DNA of 64,000 nucleotides from Absidia repens (taxonomy: Eukaryota > Mucoromycota > Mucoromycetes > Mucorales > Cunninghamellaceae): NCBI GenBank assembly GCA_002105175.1, contig MCGE01000011.1, positions 248,001 through 312,000 on the forward strand. The letters run 5' to 3'. The notes below the pieces were generated by a model. The model was not told the DNA's origin and ran no database searches. It saw only the letters and a list, made by a program, of their open reading frames with translations. Shown in pieces: positions 27,201-40,346 of this stretch. Made by a program: the position numbers and the translations under genes. Within the stretch, counting starts at the first letter, position 1. Every line of letters begins with the position of its first letter.

Positions 27201-27383
27201 AAAAAAAATAAAATACATTGTCACACAAAACAAGTGCGCTTGGCAAAAACCTCTAACTTCTGTACTTGAAATCAAATATATATTTTTTTAGTGCAGGTAC
27301 CTCTGAGTTTTCTAACTTTTCTTTTTCCTTTTTTTCTTCTTTCTTTCTTATTTCCCTTTCATCTTTTTTTTTAATATATTATA
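24273..27383. other. Large gap with repeat copy 3
   Basis: The gap is about 3.1 kb. It has the bZIP 3' flank, TG and TA microsatellites near 24525-24541 and 24994-25022, and repeat copy 3 (about 25440-26290). A stretch at 26300-26910 has overlapping short frames on both strands but no recognisable protein. The syntaxin promoter and T/C leader lie at the end. Confidence 0.5.
25440..26290 (+). repeat. Dispersed repeat, copy 3
   Basis: CCCGCCCACGTGAAA lies near 25451. A long T/C tract is followed by the core (25571-25670: GTCAGGACTAGTTTAGAAGG, CAGCTCAGGGATTACGGATG, AAACCCTTTCATTTTGGATC). AATAAA words sit near 25756, 25883 and 26080, each followed by a CCCATTAGTCTCTTTCATG-like or CCCTTTAGTCACTTTCATG-like unit in the first two cases. 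It is non-coding. Confidence 0.85.
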
Positions 27384-29321
27384 ATGTCATACACCTTCAG
27401 TCGTGATCGTACAGCAGAACTTCGGGTAAGCCATATATGAATTAGGTCATTGCCCCGTTGTTTTGAACATTATGTATAGGAATCGATGTTAAAGTGAATA
27501 GTAACCGACCTTCTTCTTTTATCATATGAACGTAGGATTCGTTTGAAGGCGCCCATCGTCCTAAGTAAGCTAAAATATAAACTAGGAAAAAAATGGTATC
27601 ACCAATTTTTACTGTGTATGTCTCACTAACATAATAATGATAATAATATTAATATATTTAATATTTTTTTTTTTTTGTAGTGATGATTTCGGACCAGCAA
27701 GAACACCGACAGGCTATGGTAACCCTTTCCCAGCAAGTCAAGGACCCCCTTCTACGCCGACACATCGATACAACAATGATAATACTTATGAAATGCAATC
27801 CTCTCCTTCTAATATTCAAACTATGGATGGATTCTTTGATGAAGTAATTGGGAAAAATGACAATAATAGGGAAACTGGTCTTGTGGATACTAATGACTTT
27901 AACCTTTTTTTAAATAGATTGAAAAGTTAAAAGATCAAGTACGTGTAATTAATGGAAATATTGACGAAATCGAACAAATCCATAACTCTGCTTTGGTCAG
28001 CTTGAATGAACAACAGTGGGCTCAAATGTCGGCTGATTTGGATCGTTGGAAGGACGATACTCAAAAACGCAACTCGGATGTCAAAAATAGGCTAAAAGGT
28101 AAATTTATTAACATTATTTTTACGGGCATCTTTCCATCGTGTCTTGCTAATTTTTTTCTTTCCTTTTGATATAATTTATTAGCCATCGAAGCATCCAATG
28201 GCAGATTCAATCAATCCGATGGTCAAATTCGTCGTACTCAGGTAAATACTCTTTCTCCCTCCCCGCTATTACATCATTATGCAGTTCTCCTCTTCAGAGT
28301 CGCCTCTATGGAGAAAAACAAAACAAAACTGAAAAAGACCATTTCTATATCGAATAATAGAATGCTGCTCTCAAGAAACGGTTTTTGGATACGATCCAGC
28401 GTTATCAAGATATTGAACGATCTTATCAACAACAGTACCGCCAACGTGTTGAACGCCAAATCCGTATTGGTATGTCCTACCTCGCTATTTAAAAACAGCC
28501 TGTCTAATCACAACTCCTTTCTCTTTCTCTTCCATAGTCAAACCTGATGCTAGTGAACAGGAAATCGATCAAATCATTGATTCTGATGACTCGGCTCAAG
28601 TTTTTACCCAATCGGTAAGTGTATTATGTGAGAGACCTAGGAACGAAAAAGTAAGAAACGAAAGTGAACGATAGATGTGTATTATATATTTGCTAGTTGA
28701 TGCAAGCTGGTCGTCGTGGTCAATCCCGCGCGGTGTTATCTGAAGTACAAAATCGACATGATGATATCAAAAAGATCGAGAAAACAATTTTGGTAAGTGC
28801 AGATCAACAGTCCTTCGAACAATCCCTCCACTCTTAAAAACTAGCACGTATATTTAATACTTTTTTTTTCCGGTAACCAAAGGAATTACATCAACTCTTT
28901 ATGGATATGCAAATGCTGGTAGAACAACAAGGTGAAACGATCAATCAAATTGATGAACATGCGGAAACGACAGCTGTGCAAATGGAAGAAGGTAGCAAAT
29001 TTGTGACAAGAGCCATTGCCAGTGCTCGTGCAACCCGTCACGTAAGTAATCAAAACTCACATCTTTTTTTTAAAGAAAAGAACACTCACATTTGGTATAT
29101 TTTCATCATATAGAAAAAATGGTGCTGTTTTGTGATTTGTATCATTCTTGCTGTAGTGATTGCCATCTTGGTATGGTGGTTTGGTTTCGGTCATCCGGTA
29201 AGTTGAACAAACCCTATGAAGGAGATGATCACGACTTGGACTTAATAGCTGTATCTCACTGTTTTTTCTATGATAGGGCGTCGGCGATAGTAATAACAAC
29301 AACAACAATCAGCAGCAATAG
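27384..29321 (+). CDS. Plasma-membrane syntaxin (Sso1/syntaxin-1 type t-SNARE)
   Basis: Eleven exons: 27384-27425, 27536-27564, 27681-27843, 27918-28098, 28183-28241, 28361-28469, 28538-28614, 28697-28792, 28883-29041, 29114-29197, 29277-29321, giving 347 aa. A disordered N-terminus precedes the Habc bundle, which begins MDGFFDEIEKLKDQVRVING and continues NAALKKRFLDTIQRYQDIE. The SNARE helix contains VLSEVQNRHDDIKKIEKT and LVEQQGETINQIDEHAETT, whose central Gln is the zero-layer residue of a Qa-SNARE. Then come a KKWCC palmitoylation-like motif and one transmembrane helix (about 310-330). A short Asn/Gln-rich tail lies outside. It drives fusion of secretory vesicles with the plasma membrane, together with a Snc-type v-SNARE such as the one at 55.2 kb. 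Confidence 0.93.
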
Positions 29322-29709
29322 ATGCTTGATGCTCTTTTGTATAATTCCCACCCTCCCCACTCTTCACACCCTCTACTTTAGTAATACACTACACTCACTC
29401 ATCCCTTATTATTATTATTATTATTGTACTTTTTTTTATTTTCCACCTTTCTTACTTTTATTCTCTTTCTTTAGTTTAGTTTGAATGATATCACATATAT
29501 AATAAATAGACATTGATTGTTTTTTATGCACATATAGAACGTATATTCAATGTACCTGATTTGTGTGACAATTGTGGGGACGCTGCGGGATGAACGTGAC
29601 TCACTTCGGCATTTTTCCACGCTCTTAAAAAGGTCTATCTCTTTTTTCTTTTTTTTCTTCTCTTTTCTCTTTTTCTTTTTTCTCTCTTCACTTTTTTATT
29701 CAATACAAT
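29322..29709. other. Gap between syntaxin and AMP deaminase
   Basis: A gap of 388 bp with a TTA-repeat, an AATAAA-like site near 29500 and the T/C-rich leader of the next gene. Confidence 0.45.
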
Positions 29710-32700
29710 ATGTCTGATTCTGAAAGACTAGACTCTCCACAAATTGCTAATGAAGAAGGCGTCAACAACTTTGATGAATCTCCATTCTTCAAGTATCACC
29801 ACCAGAAGTCCATTGAAAACGTAAGTTGGGAAACAAAAAAGAAAACCTAAACATTGCCTATGGCAAACAGGGAACCCTAACCCTTAGTGTTTCTTGAAAC
29901 ATTCTAGCATGACAGCAAGTATATCTTCCAAAACTTACATCATGAAGAGGAAGCTACCTTGGATCATCCACCTTCGCATCCTAGCTCCCTGTCTTCATTG
30001 CAGCAAACACACGTGTCGGAGCCTGCCTCTCAGATTGAGAATGGTACAATACAAAAGAATAAAATAGCGATGTCACACTCCTACTACGACACAAATGAAC
30101 TCATATGACCAACACACTTTTTATTTTTTATTTTTATCATAGACGCTGCTATCACGGCTGAACTTTGTGAACTCTATGTGCATTTACAAAAATGTTTGGA
30201 TTTACGTGAAAAGTATATGCGACTTTCCTGTCAACGATTATGCGACGATCCCAAGAACCGACCTGATTGGAACATTTATCCACCACCCCCACCCGCGTCT
30301 TGGCCACCTCCTCCCAAAGAAGAATTAGACCAGATCAAGCACAAGGAAAAAGAACGTGATGCGGATCCCGTGGCTGCTGTAGGAAGTGATTTTCGATTTG
30401 AAGATTGTGTCATTCCTGGGAAACATCAGGTAGGAGGGAGGCATTGTGTGTTTGTTTCGCGTTGGATCAAGAATTAACTCTTCTTTCTCTTTTTAGTATA
30501 CATTTGGAATGAATAAAGAAGGGTTTTATCAAGTTTACAAGACCGAACAGGATAAAAAAGACGATCAACCTCTTTGTCATGTGCCTTATCGAAAGGAATT
30601 TTATGAAGATATGGACTTTGTTTTGACGACCATCAGGTAAATCAACAAGAATGGAGTGAGTAAAGGGGTGGGAGAAAGATTTTGTTTTCTTATTCTTTTT
30701 ATTATTTATAGTGATGGACCTGCTAAAAGCTTTGCCTTCCGTCGTTTACGCTATCTGGATAGTTCTTGGCAAATGTATATTTTACTCAATGAATTCCAAG
30801 AAATGTCGGATTCCAAGGTAAAATGAAATAGGACATAAAATAGTCGATTTTAGTCGAGCTGTCTGACATTCCTCTTCTCCTTCTTCCTAGCGTGTCTCTC
30901 ACCGTGATTTTTACAATGTGCGTAAAGTGGATACTCACATTCACCATTCCAGCTGCATGAATCAAAAACATTTACTCCGATTTATCAAATCCAAAATGAA
31001 GAAATCGCCAGATGTACGTACAAATCATACCTCTCCCTTTCCCATCTATCATTTAATCATTCGACTCATTGTCTATGGAATTTTTTTTTATATACAAAAT
31101 AGGATAATGTTATTTATCGTGATGGCCAATTGTTGACTTTGAAAGGTGTGTTTGAAAGTTTGAATTTGACGGCGTATGACCTAAGCATCGATACATTGGA
31201 TATGCATGTAAGTGGTGTAGTAGTATATACAGCAATGTGTGAAGGAAAGCTTTATTAAATTGATTGATTTTATATCTCTATCATAGGCCCACAAGGATTC
31301 CTTCCATCGATTCGACAAATTCAATCTCAAGTACAATCCTATCGGTGAATCTCGTTTACGTGAAATCTTTATGAAAACAGATAATTACGTTCAAGGAAAA
31401 TATCTGGCTGAAATTACCAAGGGTAAGGTCTTCTCTTTTCTCTGTCTTTCCCATGTGAAATATATATATATATATATATATTGATCGTCTCATTTTCTCT
31501 CTACCTTTTGTTTTTAGAGGTGGTGTCTGATTTGGAATCTTCAAAGTACCAATTTGTTGAATACCGAGTCTCAATCTATGGAAGGTAATGAAAGAAAAAC
31601 ACTGAATATAAAGCAATGGCTCTTTTCTAATCCTCTATAATCACATTAGGTCCAAATCGGAATGGGACAAACTGGCAAAATGGGTGGTCAACAATAAACT
31701 CTTCTCTCACAATGTGCGTTGGTTGGTCCAAATTCCTCGGTTATACAATATCTACAAGTCTTCTGGCATTATTAATAGTTTCGAAGATGTCATTCAAAGT
31801 AAGAAATAGTCGCTTATTTCCTTTTCACCAATACAAGGAAGGCTCACTTTTTTTTTATTCTTTTTGTAGATTTATTCGAACCTTTGTTTGAAGTCACTCA
31901 AGATCCCACGTCTCATCCTGAACTTCATGTCTTTTTACAACGTGTGATTGGTTTTGACTCTGTGGACGACGAATCCAAACCTGAACGCCGTACTTTCAAG
32001 AAGTACCCCAAGCCTTCTGAATGGGACTTTAAGAACAATCCTCCATACAGCTATTACCTTTACTACATGTATTCCAATGTGGCAGCACTCAACAACTGGC
32101 GTGTAGAACGTGGCTTCAGTAAGTCCACTACAACAACAAAAAAAGTAAGAGGAGGGTGAAAGGTGGAATGAAACTCACATCAATTCTTTTTTTTTTCTAT
32201 GACAATAGATACTTTTGCTCTACGACCTCACTGTGGTGAAGCTGGCGATACTGAACATTTGACAGCAGCGTTTTTGACATCATTCGGTATCAGTCATGGG
32301 ATTTTATTACGAAAAGTGCCAGCATTGCAGTACCTTTACTACCTCGCTCAAGTCGGCATTGCCATGTCGCCATTATCCAACAATGCCCTCTTTTTGACCT
32401 ATGAACGCAACCCGTTACCTCAGTTTTTCCAACGTGGGCTCAATATCTCTCTCTCCACCGATGACCCTCTTCAATTCCATTTCACCAAGGAACCTCTGAT
32501 TGAAGAATACAGTGTGGCTGCGCAGGTAATTTATATATATATATATATATATATAAAAGACAAGGTGAACAATATTGACAATGGCACGACGCTCACCATA
32601 CATGTATATATTTCTTAGATATGGAAACTCTCACCCACGGATATGTGTGAATTGGCACGCAACTCGGTGATCCAAAGTGGATGGGAAGGCAGCATCAAAG

Positions 32701-33161
32701 GACATTGGCTGGGTCATCAATGGGACAAAGGCATCAATGACGTCCATCGTACCAATGTGCCTGATATCCGAATCAAGTTCCGGCAAGATACTTTACACAA
32801 CGAATTGGCGACCTTGCGACGTTATGTGGACTATGACAAGACACTCAAGCAGGAACAACTTGATGGTGGTGACAAAGCGGAGAGGACGATGCCAGGGATG
32901 TCTTTGCATGATACCGTGGGATTGGCAGGGTTGGCGGAACCGGCGAAGTTACAACATCATATTCATCACCATGATCACCCTCATCACAACCATGGACAGG
33001 TGGATGACACGCATGGCTGCAACAGTAACAGCAACAACAATAAAGACGATCTTCATCAATGGACCTCTTTCCCTGGTGCCACCTTGGCTGCCGAACGCGC
33101 CAAACGCAAACATTCAGAAACTGGTAAATCGAGCTCGGACGAAGCTGGCGATCACTCTTAG
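29710..33161 (+). CDS. AMD1: AMP deaminase
   Basis: Thirteen exons: 29710-29820, 29908-30043, 30143-30429, 30497-30636, 30712-30817, 30891-31013, 31103-31207, 31287-31422, 31518-31584, 31650-31798, 31870-32118, 32209-32525, 32619-33161. The protein is 822 aa. It hydrolyses AMP to IMP and ammonia in the purine nucleotide cycle. Catalytic motifs of the metal-dependent deaminase barrel are visible: [20 protein letters not shown] (metal His pair), [29 protein letters not shown] and [18 protein letters not shown] (metal Asp). The N-terminal about 150 residues are variable, as is usual. After the catalytic domain (about residue 720) there is a low-complexity tail with a His cluster [14 protein letters not shown] (about 755-768). 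ADK1 at 5.9 kb acts on the same AMP pool. Confidence 0.96.
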
Positions 33162-34119
33162 ATGATTTATTCAACCCTCCCTTCCCCCTTAGTTATTGTG
33201 TTATTTTATCAATCAATAAAAAAAAAAAAGTGATTTTATTATTTATATTGGATCTTTGTTTTTTATTAAAAAAAAAAAAGGGTGTGTGTGTTAGATGGGT
33301 ATGATAGGGCTTCACAAAGAGAAGGATCAATGGGTTTATAGAGTGTGAAGAAAAAAAAAAAGTGCAGTAAAGTGACCCAATCCTTGTTTTCGTTCTGGGA
33401 AAAATCAAACAAACAAACTTATTGGTGTAGATTCGTGTGGGGAAAAACTACATATCTATTGTATTGAGATACATAGTATCAGGCAATGATATATAAGAGT
33501 CAACTCTTCCGTTCTATTATAAAAATTGGCAAACTATGTGACTGAATTCAAAAGACGGGAAAGGAGGATGGCAAGATTTTGAAAGCCCATATGATTCTAT
33601 GATAGATTTCACCCCCCCTTTTTTACATTTAGTATCCAGCTCCCCTTCCTCATACCCTACTTTTGCTCCCTGTCCCCCCATCCAGGTACGCTTCTATCCC
33701 ATCTCCATCAACATCGACCATATATGACCCTCACACACCCCGTCTGCTTATTTTCTACATTCATCATTTGTCCCCTCCATGCCATACACAAATTCGTCTA
33801 GACGCACTCTCTATCAAGTCCAGATTATTCATATGTATTAACACAAAAAAAAAGCCCCCGTTTTTTATTATTTTACAATCCAAAAAACTAAATCAAAAAT
33901 CGGCCGCAAAAAAAAAAAAAAAAAAAAAAAATGAAGAGCATAAAGAAAAATTGTTGGTTTTTATTATTTTACAAACACAGACTAAATAAAACTAAAAAAT
34001 GTACATATATATATATATATATATAAAGAGAGTAAGAGATAAGTAAAAAGCATAGGAAGAAAAAAAAAAAAAAAAAGAGAAAGAGAGTGTGTGAGAAGAT
34101 GAGGAAATGGGAGAGAGGC

Positions 34120-34153
<34 letters not shown>

Positions 34154-34191
34154 TCTAATCTACAAGAGGAGGGGGCGGGGGGACTTGTCTA
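33162..34191. other. Convergent gap after AMP deaminase
   Basis: AATAAA at 33215-33220 follows the AMD1 stop. Several A tracts (33221, 33910, 34121-34151) and a TA microsatellite near 34004-34023 lie before the 3' end of the reverse-strand gene. No gene was seen. Confidence 0.5.
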
Positions 34192-36333
34192 TCAATCCAA
34201 CACGATCGGACCATGTTTGGGCAAAAACGTGGAGTTGGTACCATGGGTGGGGGGTGATGAGGAGGGGGATGGTGGTAAGGCGGCGCGATAAAGAGCATGG
34301 CGTTGGGCGGGGGCGACGATGGTGCCCTGGGGGTGATGGAACCAATAGGCATCGATGAATTTGCGGCGTAACGGGTGCACCAAGGTGGTGGTGTTGTCGA
34401 CAAGGTACCTTACAAACTCATCCCATTCATTGTTGGTAAACGTCAAATGTAGCTTGGATCCCGACAATTCCTTGGTCATCAATAACACGCCTTGGCCCAC
34501 CAATTTGGTCAATTGCATCATGCGTTCACCCACCACAATGTTGCGTCGGAAGGCCGCCCAATGGGTCCCCATCAAACGAGGTTCGATCCATGGTCGGTAG
34601 GCTTTCATGTTGGTGTTGCGTTCCCGATCCCGATCCCGCTCCCTTCCCGACGAATTGCCATCCTTTAGGGTCGATTTCCAAAGATCATCGTCATCATCTT
34701 CTTCAGTAATTGCCACCACCACCACATCCTGTGGAAACAGAAACGCAAACGTCTTTTGGAATTGATCAAACGCCAAATACAATCGGAAGTAATCGCTGTT
34801 GTAATAGATGCCATTCTGATTCATGCCGTTGTCCTGGTGTGGTTTCATGTTGGAATGGTGCGTCAGGATATCGAGGGAGGGTGCCAACAGGGCCGCCGCT
34901 TGGTCCTTGGTCAACGTATCCACCGTCGTGCCGCCTTCCATCCTCGGCATCGCCACCCTTTCAATCACCAATGCAAAGTTCTCGGGCATCCGTTCTGCTT
35001 TTTGTTCAAGTTCTTGGATCGTGATGTTTTGTAATCGATGAAGAATGTCATCCCCTAATGTTTTCAAATATATATAGATGTGAGTCCGTCCGTCCATCCG
35101 GCTTTTTTTTTTTTTTTTTTTTTATCACTTACGTCTTGATTCAAATTCACCGTGTCGATGTGGAATCTTGGGTTTTTTGGCTGGTGGTGTATGTGGGAAG
35201 GAGGATGGTGAGGATGGGTGAGGAGAGGAAGATGAAATGGAGGAGGGATACATTGTGTCGGGATCGGTGGATGAGGAGGTGGCGGTGGCGCGTTTTCGTT
35301 TCTGCATCAACGACGCCTGCGTCAAGATGCCCTGTTCGGCGTAACGTTGTAAAGCCACGGGTTCACGAGCAATGCGGCCTTCCTGGTAATAAAAACCGCG
35401 TTGTTTGGGTTCCGTCAAGATTTCAGCATGTGCAGTAGCAGTAGCAAGGGGTGGTAAAGGCAGTGGGGATCGATGAAATGCACGTCGAGGTTCGGTGAGT
35501 TCATAGGGTATCGCTGATGAGGAGGATGAAGATGGTGGTGGTAATGGTGTTGCTGCAGAGATGGACGGGTACAGGTTTGTATAAGATCGCACACTATAAG
35601 CATCAGTCGAGGTATGATCTGACGGAATTGAAGTTGTAGTGGGTTGTTGATCAAAAGGTTGGGAGGGAAGAGGTGTGGTTGGCTGGGGTGTAAAAGAAGG
35701 TGGTGATGATGTTGTTGTTGTGGCTGTTATTGATGGTTGAGACGGATTGGTTAAAAATGGCACCGGTAGTAACTTTGTCAGTGGTGATTGTGAGGTCGTT
35801 GAAGAAGAGGGAGATGAGATCGGAACAGTCATGTCGTGCCATTTCTGAATAGAATCATGATTGCTGTTGTTGGTGTAATCAGGAAGTGGTGGATGGCTCA
35901 GAGTGTCGCCAGCAACACCATTAGCAGTAGACGGAGAAGAGGAAGAGGGAGGAGAATCCATTGGACGAATGTTTGAAGAGCAACAAGAACTATTTTGCGG
36001 TAAGCGTACCACATGTACCGAGGAAGAGGTAGAGAAGGCATCATCGTTACGAAAAAGAATCCTGTCTTCATGAAGAGGTTTGAAGAATTTGACATGATCA
36101 CCCAGGGCATAAGAGACGCAGAATAATAGTTTGGCTAGTTTGTTGGCATCGGGTTTTTTGCGTAAAACTTGTTTGACGATCCGGAAAAGGTCGAGCAAAT
36201 CTTCATCCGTCAGAATATCTTCAGCTTGTGGTTGAAAGAGATGAGGAGGGGTTGTTGGTGACGAGGATTGAGTGAGGTCATTGTCCTCAAGTAAGCAAGA
36301 ATATAGAGGTCCTTTGCTGTAAACTGCATTCAT
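34192..36333 (-). CDS. Unrecognised 687-aa low-complexity protein
   Basis: Exons (complement): 35133-36333 and 34192-35054; the join keeps phase. I do not recognise the family. There are two ordered parts. The first, about residues 38-95, has DEDLLDLFRIVKQVLRKKPD and ANKLAKLLFCVSYALGDHV and looks helical. The second, in exon 2, has DDILHRLQNITIQELEQKAE, YYNSDYFRLYLAFDQFQKTF and LHLTFTNNEWDEFVRYLV. A Ser/Thr/Pro-rich region of about 250 residues lies between them, with a basic KRKRA and PAKKPKIPHR patch that may be a nuclear localisation signal. An acidic EEDDDDD run sits in exon 2. There is no signal peptide or membrane segment. It reads like a nuclear regulatory or scaffold protein, but that is inference from composition only. 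Confidence 0.7.
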
Positions 36334-37080
36334 TTAGAATTGGTCAGTATAAAATGAGGGGGAAGAAAAAGAGAGAGAAAAAAAGGACAAAGAGAAAGAA
36401 AAACAAAGTATGTGTGAGGAGAGAACGAATGATATCAATTTTATCTATAGCGGAATCTTAAATGATATTTTTTTCATTTCTTATAGTTTCACTGGGTTCA
36501 CAAATTGAGTTCTATTTTCTAAATCTTTGCTGTGCGTCTGTGCCCCGTCAGTTTCATGCTAAAATATCGCACATGTTTGCCATTGCTTTGCTTGTGTTGT
36601 ACTAGACCTCCGGAAATTGAATTATACATAGTCTTTTCAGTCACAGAACAGCCAACCCGTCATCTATTTTGACTCTACTATTCGCACTGCAAACATTAAT
36701 TTCTTTTCCTTGCTAAATATATTTCAAATCCCGCCGTTGCATATTTTTTAAAGTTTTCTACATTCAGCATTTACTGGTATATTGATTGAAAAATGACTCC
36801 ATCCTGTGATGTCGATAGTTTTCATATAACAAACGTTAAATTTATGTCATTAGTACAAACAAACAAAAAGCATGGTGAAAAAATAATATATGAGATACAT
36901 TTTATTATTATTTTTTTTGTGAAAAAAAAAAGAAAATATGATTGTAATAAAACTAATAAGGAATAGGAATATATGATAAAAATAACTAGAATAATAAATG
37001 GGAGAGAGAGAATAAAATATGTAGCGATAGTAAACTGAGAGGGATAAAATGAGTGTACTAGGGAGGGAAAGGGAATACAG
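36334..37080. other. Gap between two reverse-strand unknown genes
   Basis: It holds the promoter and leader of the 687-aa gene and the 3' flank of the next. The word ATTTCAAATCCCGCC near 36721-36735 resembles the sequence just before the repeat start box, but no core repeat follows. No gene was seen. Confidence 0.45.
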
Positions 37081-38057
37081 CTAAGCCAAGCTACCACGTT
37101 GATCAATAGTTGAAGTCGGTTGTTCTCGACCCATAAGTCGACCAAGACCAGCCTATAAAAACAAAGATAAGAAATCCAAATCTGTCTTTTTATGTGATGA
37201 TGTTATTTCATCGGGGGGTGGGGGGTTCTTACCTTGATTCTACCCAATGGGCGAGGTGGAGAAGGTGGATATTGATGATCACTCCATCGACGTTGTGGTT
37301 GTGGTTGCTGTTGCTGCTGCTGCTGCTGTTGTTGTTGTTCTTGTTGCTGAGGCTGATATTCTTCCTCGTTATTATGAATAGTCGTAGTTGGTTGAATATC
37401 TTCTGCCGACCGAATAGAATGTAGCGAAGCATGATGATCAGCTGAATAAGACGACGTGGTGGTGGTGGTAGAGTATAGGATGTCACCATCAGTACCGAGA
37501 TAATTATCATCATCATCATCATCATCGTCGTCGTCTTCATCGTCTTCATCGTATGTTGTTTTTTGTTCCATCAATAAATGAGTTTTGCTCTGGTGAGATA
37601 TGACCAAATTGGAAGGATCAATGGAATGCGTTGAGGGTGTATGCTGATGCTGGCCGTCCATAGGTAGCAGTTGAGAAACCCAAGGTTTACTTTTGATGGA
37701 AGCATTGGATTGTATATCATCGGACATGAAGCTTGAGCGTTCAGAAGAAGCACAACCGCCCACATGTTGATGATGAAGAACACGCAGAGAAGAATCAATA
37801 TCGTAGGCATGCACAGAATCCACACCGAAGAAAGAGTGAGTAGTTGTTCCAGAGACACTGATCGCACTCGTTGTGTCGTTTGTTGACCGAGCGTAGATGC
37901 CGTCCGTAGCTACTGACTTGCTGGATATCTTATCGTTGGTGTCTTGTGTGTTCGTCGAGTTGGCTCGTTTCATTCTATTCATCCAGTAACGGAGTCCAAG
38001 TGATGGTGTAAAGTTGGGTACATCAGTTGTTGTAGGTGAATTCACTACTTGAGTCAT
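37081..38057 (-). CDS. Unrecognised 298-aa Ser/Gln/Asp-rich protein
   Basis: Exons (complement): 37233-38057 and 37081-37152; the splice is in phase, with donor GTAAGA and acceptor TATAG. The start is the ATG of MTQVVNSPTTTDVPNFTP. I know no family for it. An N-terminal motif SLGLRYWMNRMKRAN could be amphipathic. The middle is Ser/Thr/His-rich, followed by an acidic run of ten Asp and a run of Gln (about 14 with one Glu) encoded by CAG/CAA repeats. The end is basic/Pro-rich (RRWSDHQYPPSPPRPLGRIK), then GLGRLMGREQPTSTIDQRG. The conserved-looking N- and C-termini flank disordered sequence. There is no signal peptide or TM. It could be a cytoplasmic or septation-related adaptor, but the sequence does not say. 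Confidence 0.6.
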
Positions 38058-39074
38058 TTTTAGGGAATGAAACAAAAGGGTTAAAAGAAAAAGAGTGTTT
38101 TTTTTTTAACTACAAATCTTAAAAAATAATAGTTAAAAATAAAAAGTCATCGTCGCCAATTGAAAAACACCCGATCAAACCTCCTTTTCGCATGAGACGA
38201 TTAAAAAAAATAATCACAGCATTGAAACATGGTGATTTATTGGTTTCCCTGAAACCACTTCAATCGTCTTTATAGAAATTCTGGTTTGTATCTGTAACAA
38301 CAAAAAACGAAAAGAAGGGGGATTAGATGACTGATAATGATAATGATAATGATAGGAGGGAACGTAAAGAAGGAGGACAAGCGTCGAGTACTAACGATAC
38401 CTTGCAATCCGTTTACTGACTGAAAGATTTCTATACAGTGCTGCAGGAGCTGTTTATGTGCCTTTACTATCAATACGGTAGAACAATTTAAGGCAGACCA
38501 AACCAATATCGAAGGGGAGAATGGTGCGAATGAACTGGTCAAAAATATCAATGAATGACGGTGTTTAAATGTGGCACAAATAACTCTCCATATAATGGTA
38601 CCCTGTGGATCATGAATATGAAAGATGCGCCTATCCTATATCGACAATCATTATTCAATCGATCGTAAACAGTAAATGTGCTCTTTAGTGTACTACAAAT
38701 AAAACTTCATGAAAATCCTGAATACAAAATTTTGAGGGTGCGGGGGGGAGGGAGAATGTCAATTCACCGTGGCAAAACTTGAAACTCAAAAAAGAATAGT
38801 CCACCATCCACTTACCTGTCTTGGGGAGCTTTTTTAGAAAAATAAAATATAATTAGCAATTCGATGAAATACCGAAACTATACCTATAAAAGGTTAAGTA
38901 TTAGACTGTATATGCACTTGTATCATTCGAGACAATTATACAAAATTGATAACCATCTGCAATATGTGATCAATGGACACATAAAAAAATTGGGATATAT
39001 ACAATGTGTTTAAAGTGGAGGCTACGTTGGTGGCACAGTCAAGGTTGGAAAATATGAAGATTAAAGAAGGAAAA

Positions 39075-39955
39075 AGGGCCATGCTTCATATTAAGTGACC
39101 TAGAACCGCCAACCAATCACTAGGTCTCGCTCTAATGAAGGTGTATCAAGTATTCATAGATAAACTATAAACCAGTGTAACATGCTCTATAGTTATTAGA
39201 GGGAAAGACGATAGTTATATTAGGTGAGCTAGAAAGCAAGTATTTAACAGAACATTCGAAAAAACCCCAGCTATACTAGCTTCATTGCTCACTATCAAAA
39301 GGGTCGGAGATTGGTTACTAAATGTCATATTTTATTGAAGCATATTGGTAGATACTAAAACTAAAGAGGGGGGGGGGAGCTCATTATAACAGGAGATTCA
39401 AGGAAAGGGAGCATGAGAGAGGCAAATGTGAGATCTGAAGAATGGTGAACACTAATATAAAGGGATAACTGTAGAAAAATATCTAATATATTGTACAGGA
39501 CAGATAAAGGCATGATAATGACTAAAGTGGTATCCTTTATTGGAGCGCAATAATGGCCAACAGCTAGTCAAAAGCGTTGGACGTAGTAAGAAAGAGACCC
39601 ATTGCACAAAACATGAATAAAATTATTGGAGCATTTTTCATTGAAGCTACTAAAAATAAACATATCTTCTTCAGATGTAGATACAAACTATGGACAAACT
39701 AACTCTAAACCAAGCTAATGAATGCTCTAAAGTTCTAAATCCTGAATCCAAAATGAAAGGGTTTCCCCATGCATCTTGTAATCCCTGTTCTGAAAACCCT
39801 TCTAAACTAGTCCTGACACTAATCTAATACCGTCATAGCCCTATAGGAGCCATAATTGTGAAGAATGAATGGAAGAAAAAAAGAAAGAGAGCGAGAAACG
39901 AAAACGGAGGAGAAAATAAAACATTCACGTGGGCGGGATTTAAAATATTTTCTGT
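39075..39955 (-). repeat. Dispersed repeat, copy 4 (reverse)
   Basis: Read on the reverse strand it starts AAATCCCGCCCACGTGAATG near 39945. A T/C tract and the core at about 39830-39730 follow (GTGTCAGGACTAGTTTAGAA, CAGGGATTACAAGATGCATG, CCCTTTCATTTTGGATTCAG). Degenerate AATAAA sub-units come next. It ends with CTAGGTCACTTAATATGAAG near 39090, the same terminal word as copy 2. Confidence 0.85.
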
Positions 39956-40346
39956 GAGGATTTGATGGATCTGAGAGAAGGACAACCCCTCATTTATATC
40001 TATTGCAACAAACCAGCAACATATAAGACCATCATCAACATGGTGGTTCTCTTCTCATTTCAGTAACCACAACCATTAAACAGAGATAAGCATGGTTGTT
40101 CTTTTTCTCTTGATGACGAAAGGAACTATCATACTTGGCAGTTTAGTGAATCCTTTACTTCGTAGAATATTTTGTTCCATCACCGTAGGATAGCTTACCC
40201 TCTTTGATAAGACTAGCTTATCTGATATTGTGTCTATTTCTACAACAAGATATCCACACCACACACACACACACACACACACAATTCAAAATCACACACC
40301 CACACCGTCACGTTGGCACATCTTCAGATAGGTGCAGTAATATTAT

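Noticed and set aside
36721..36735. Another copy of the dispersed repeat before the 687-aa gene
   Set aside because: Only the short ATTTCAAATCCCGCC word matches; the core does not follow.
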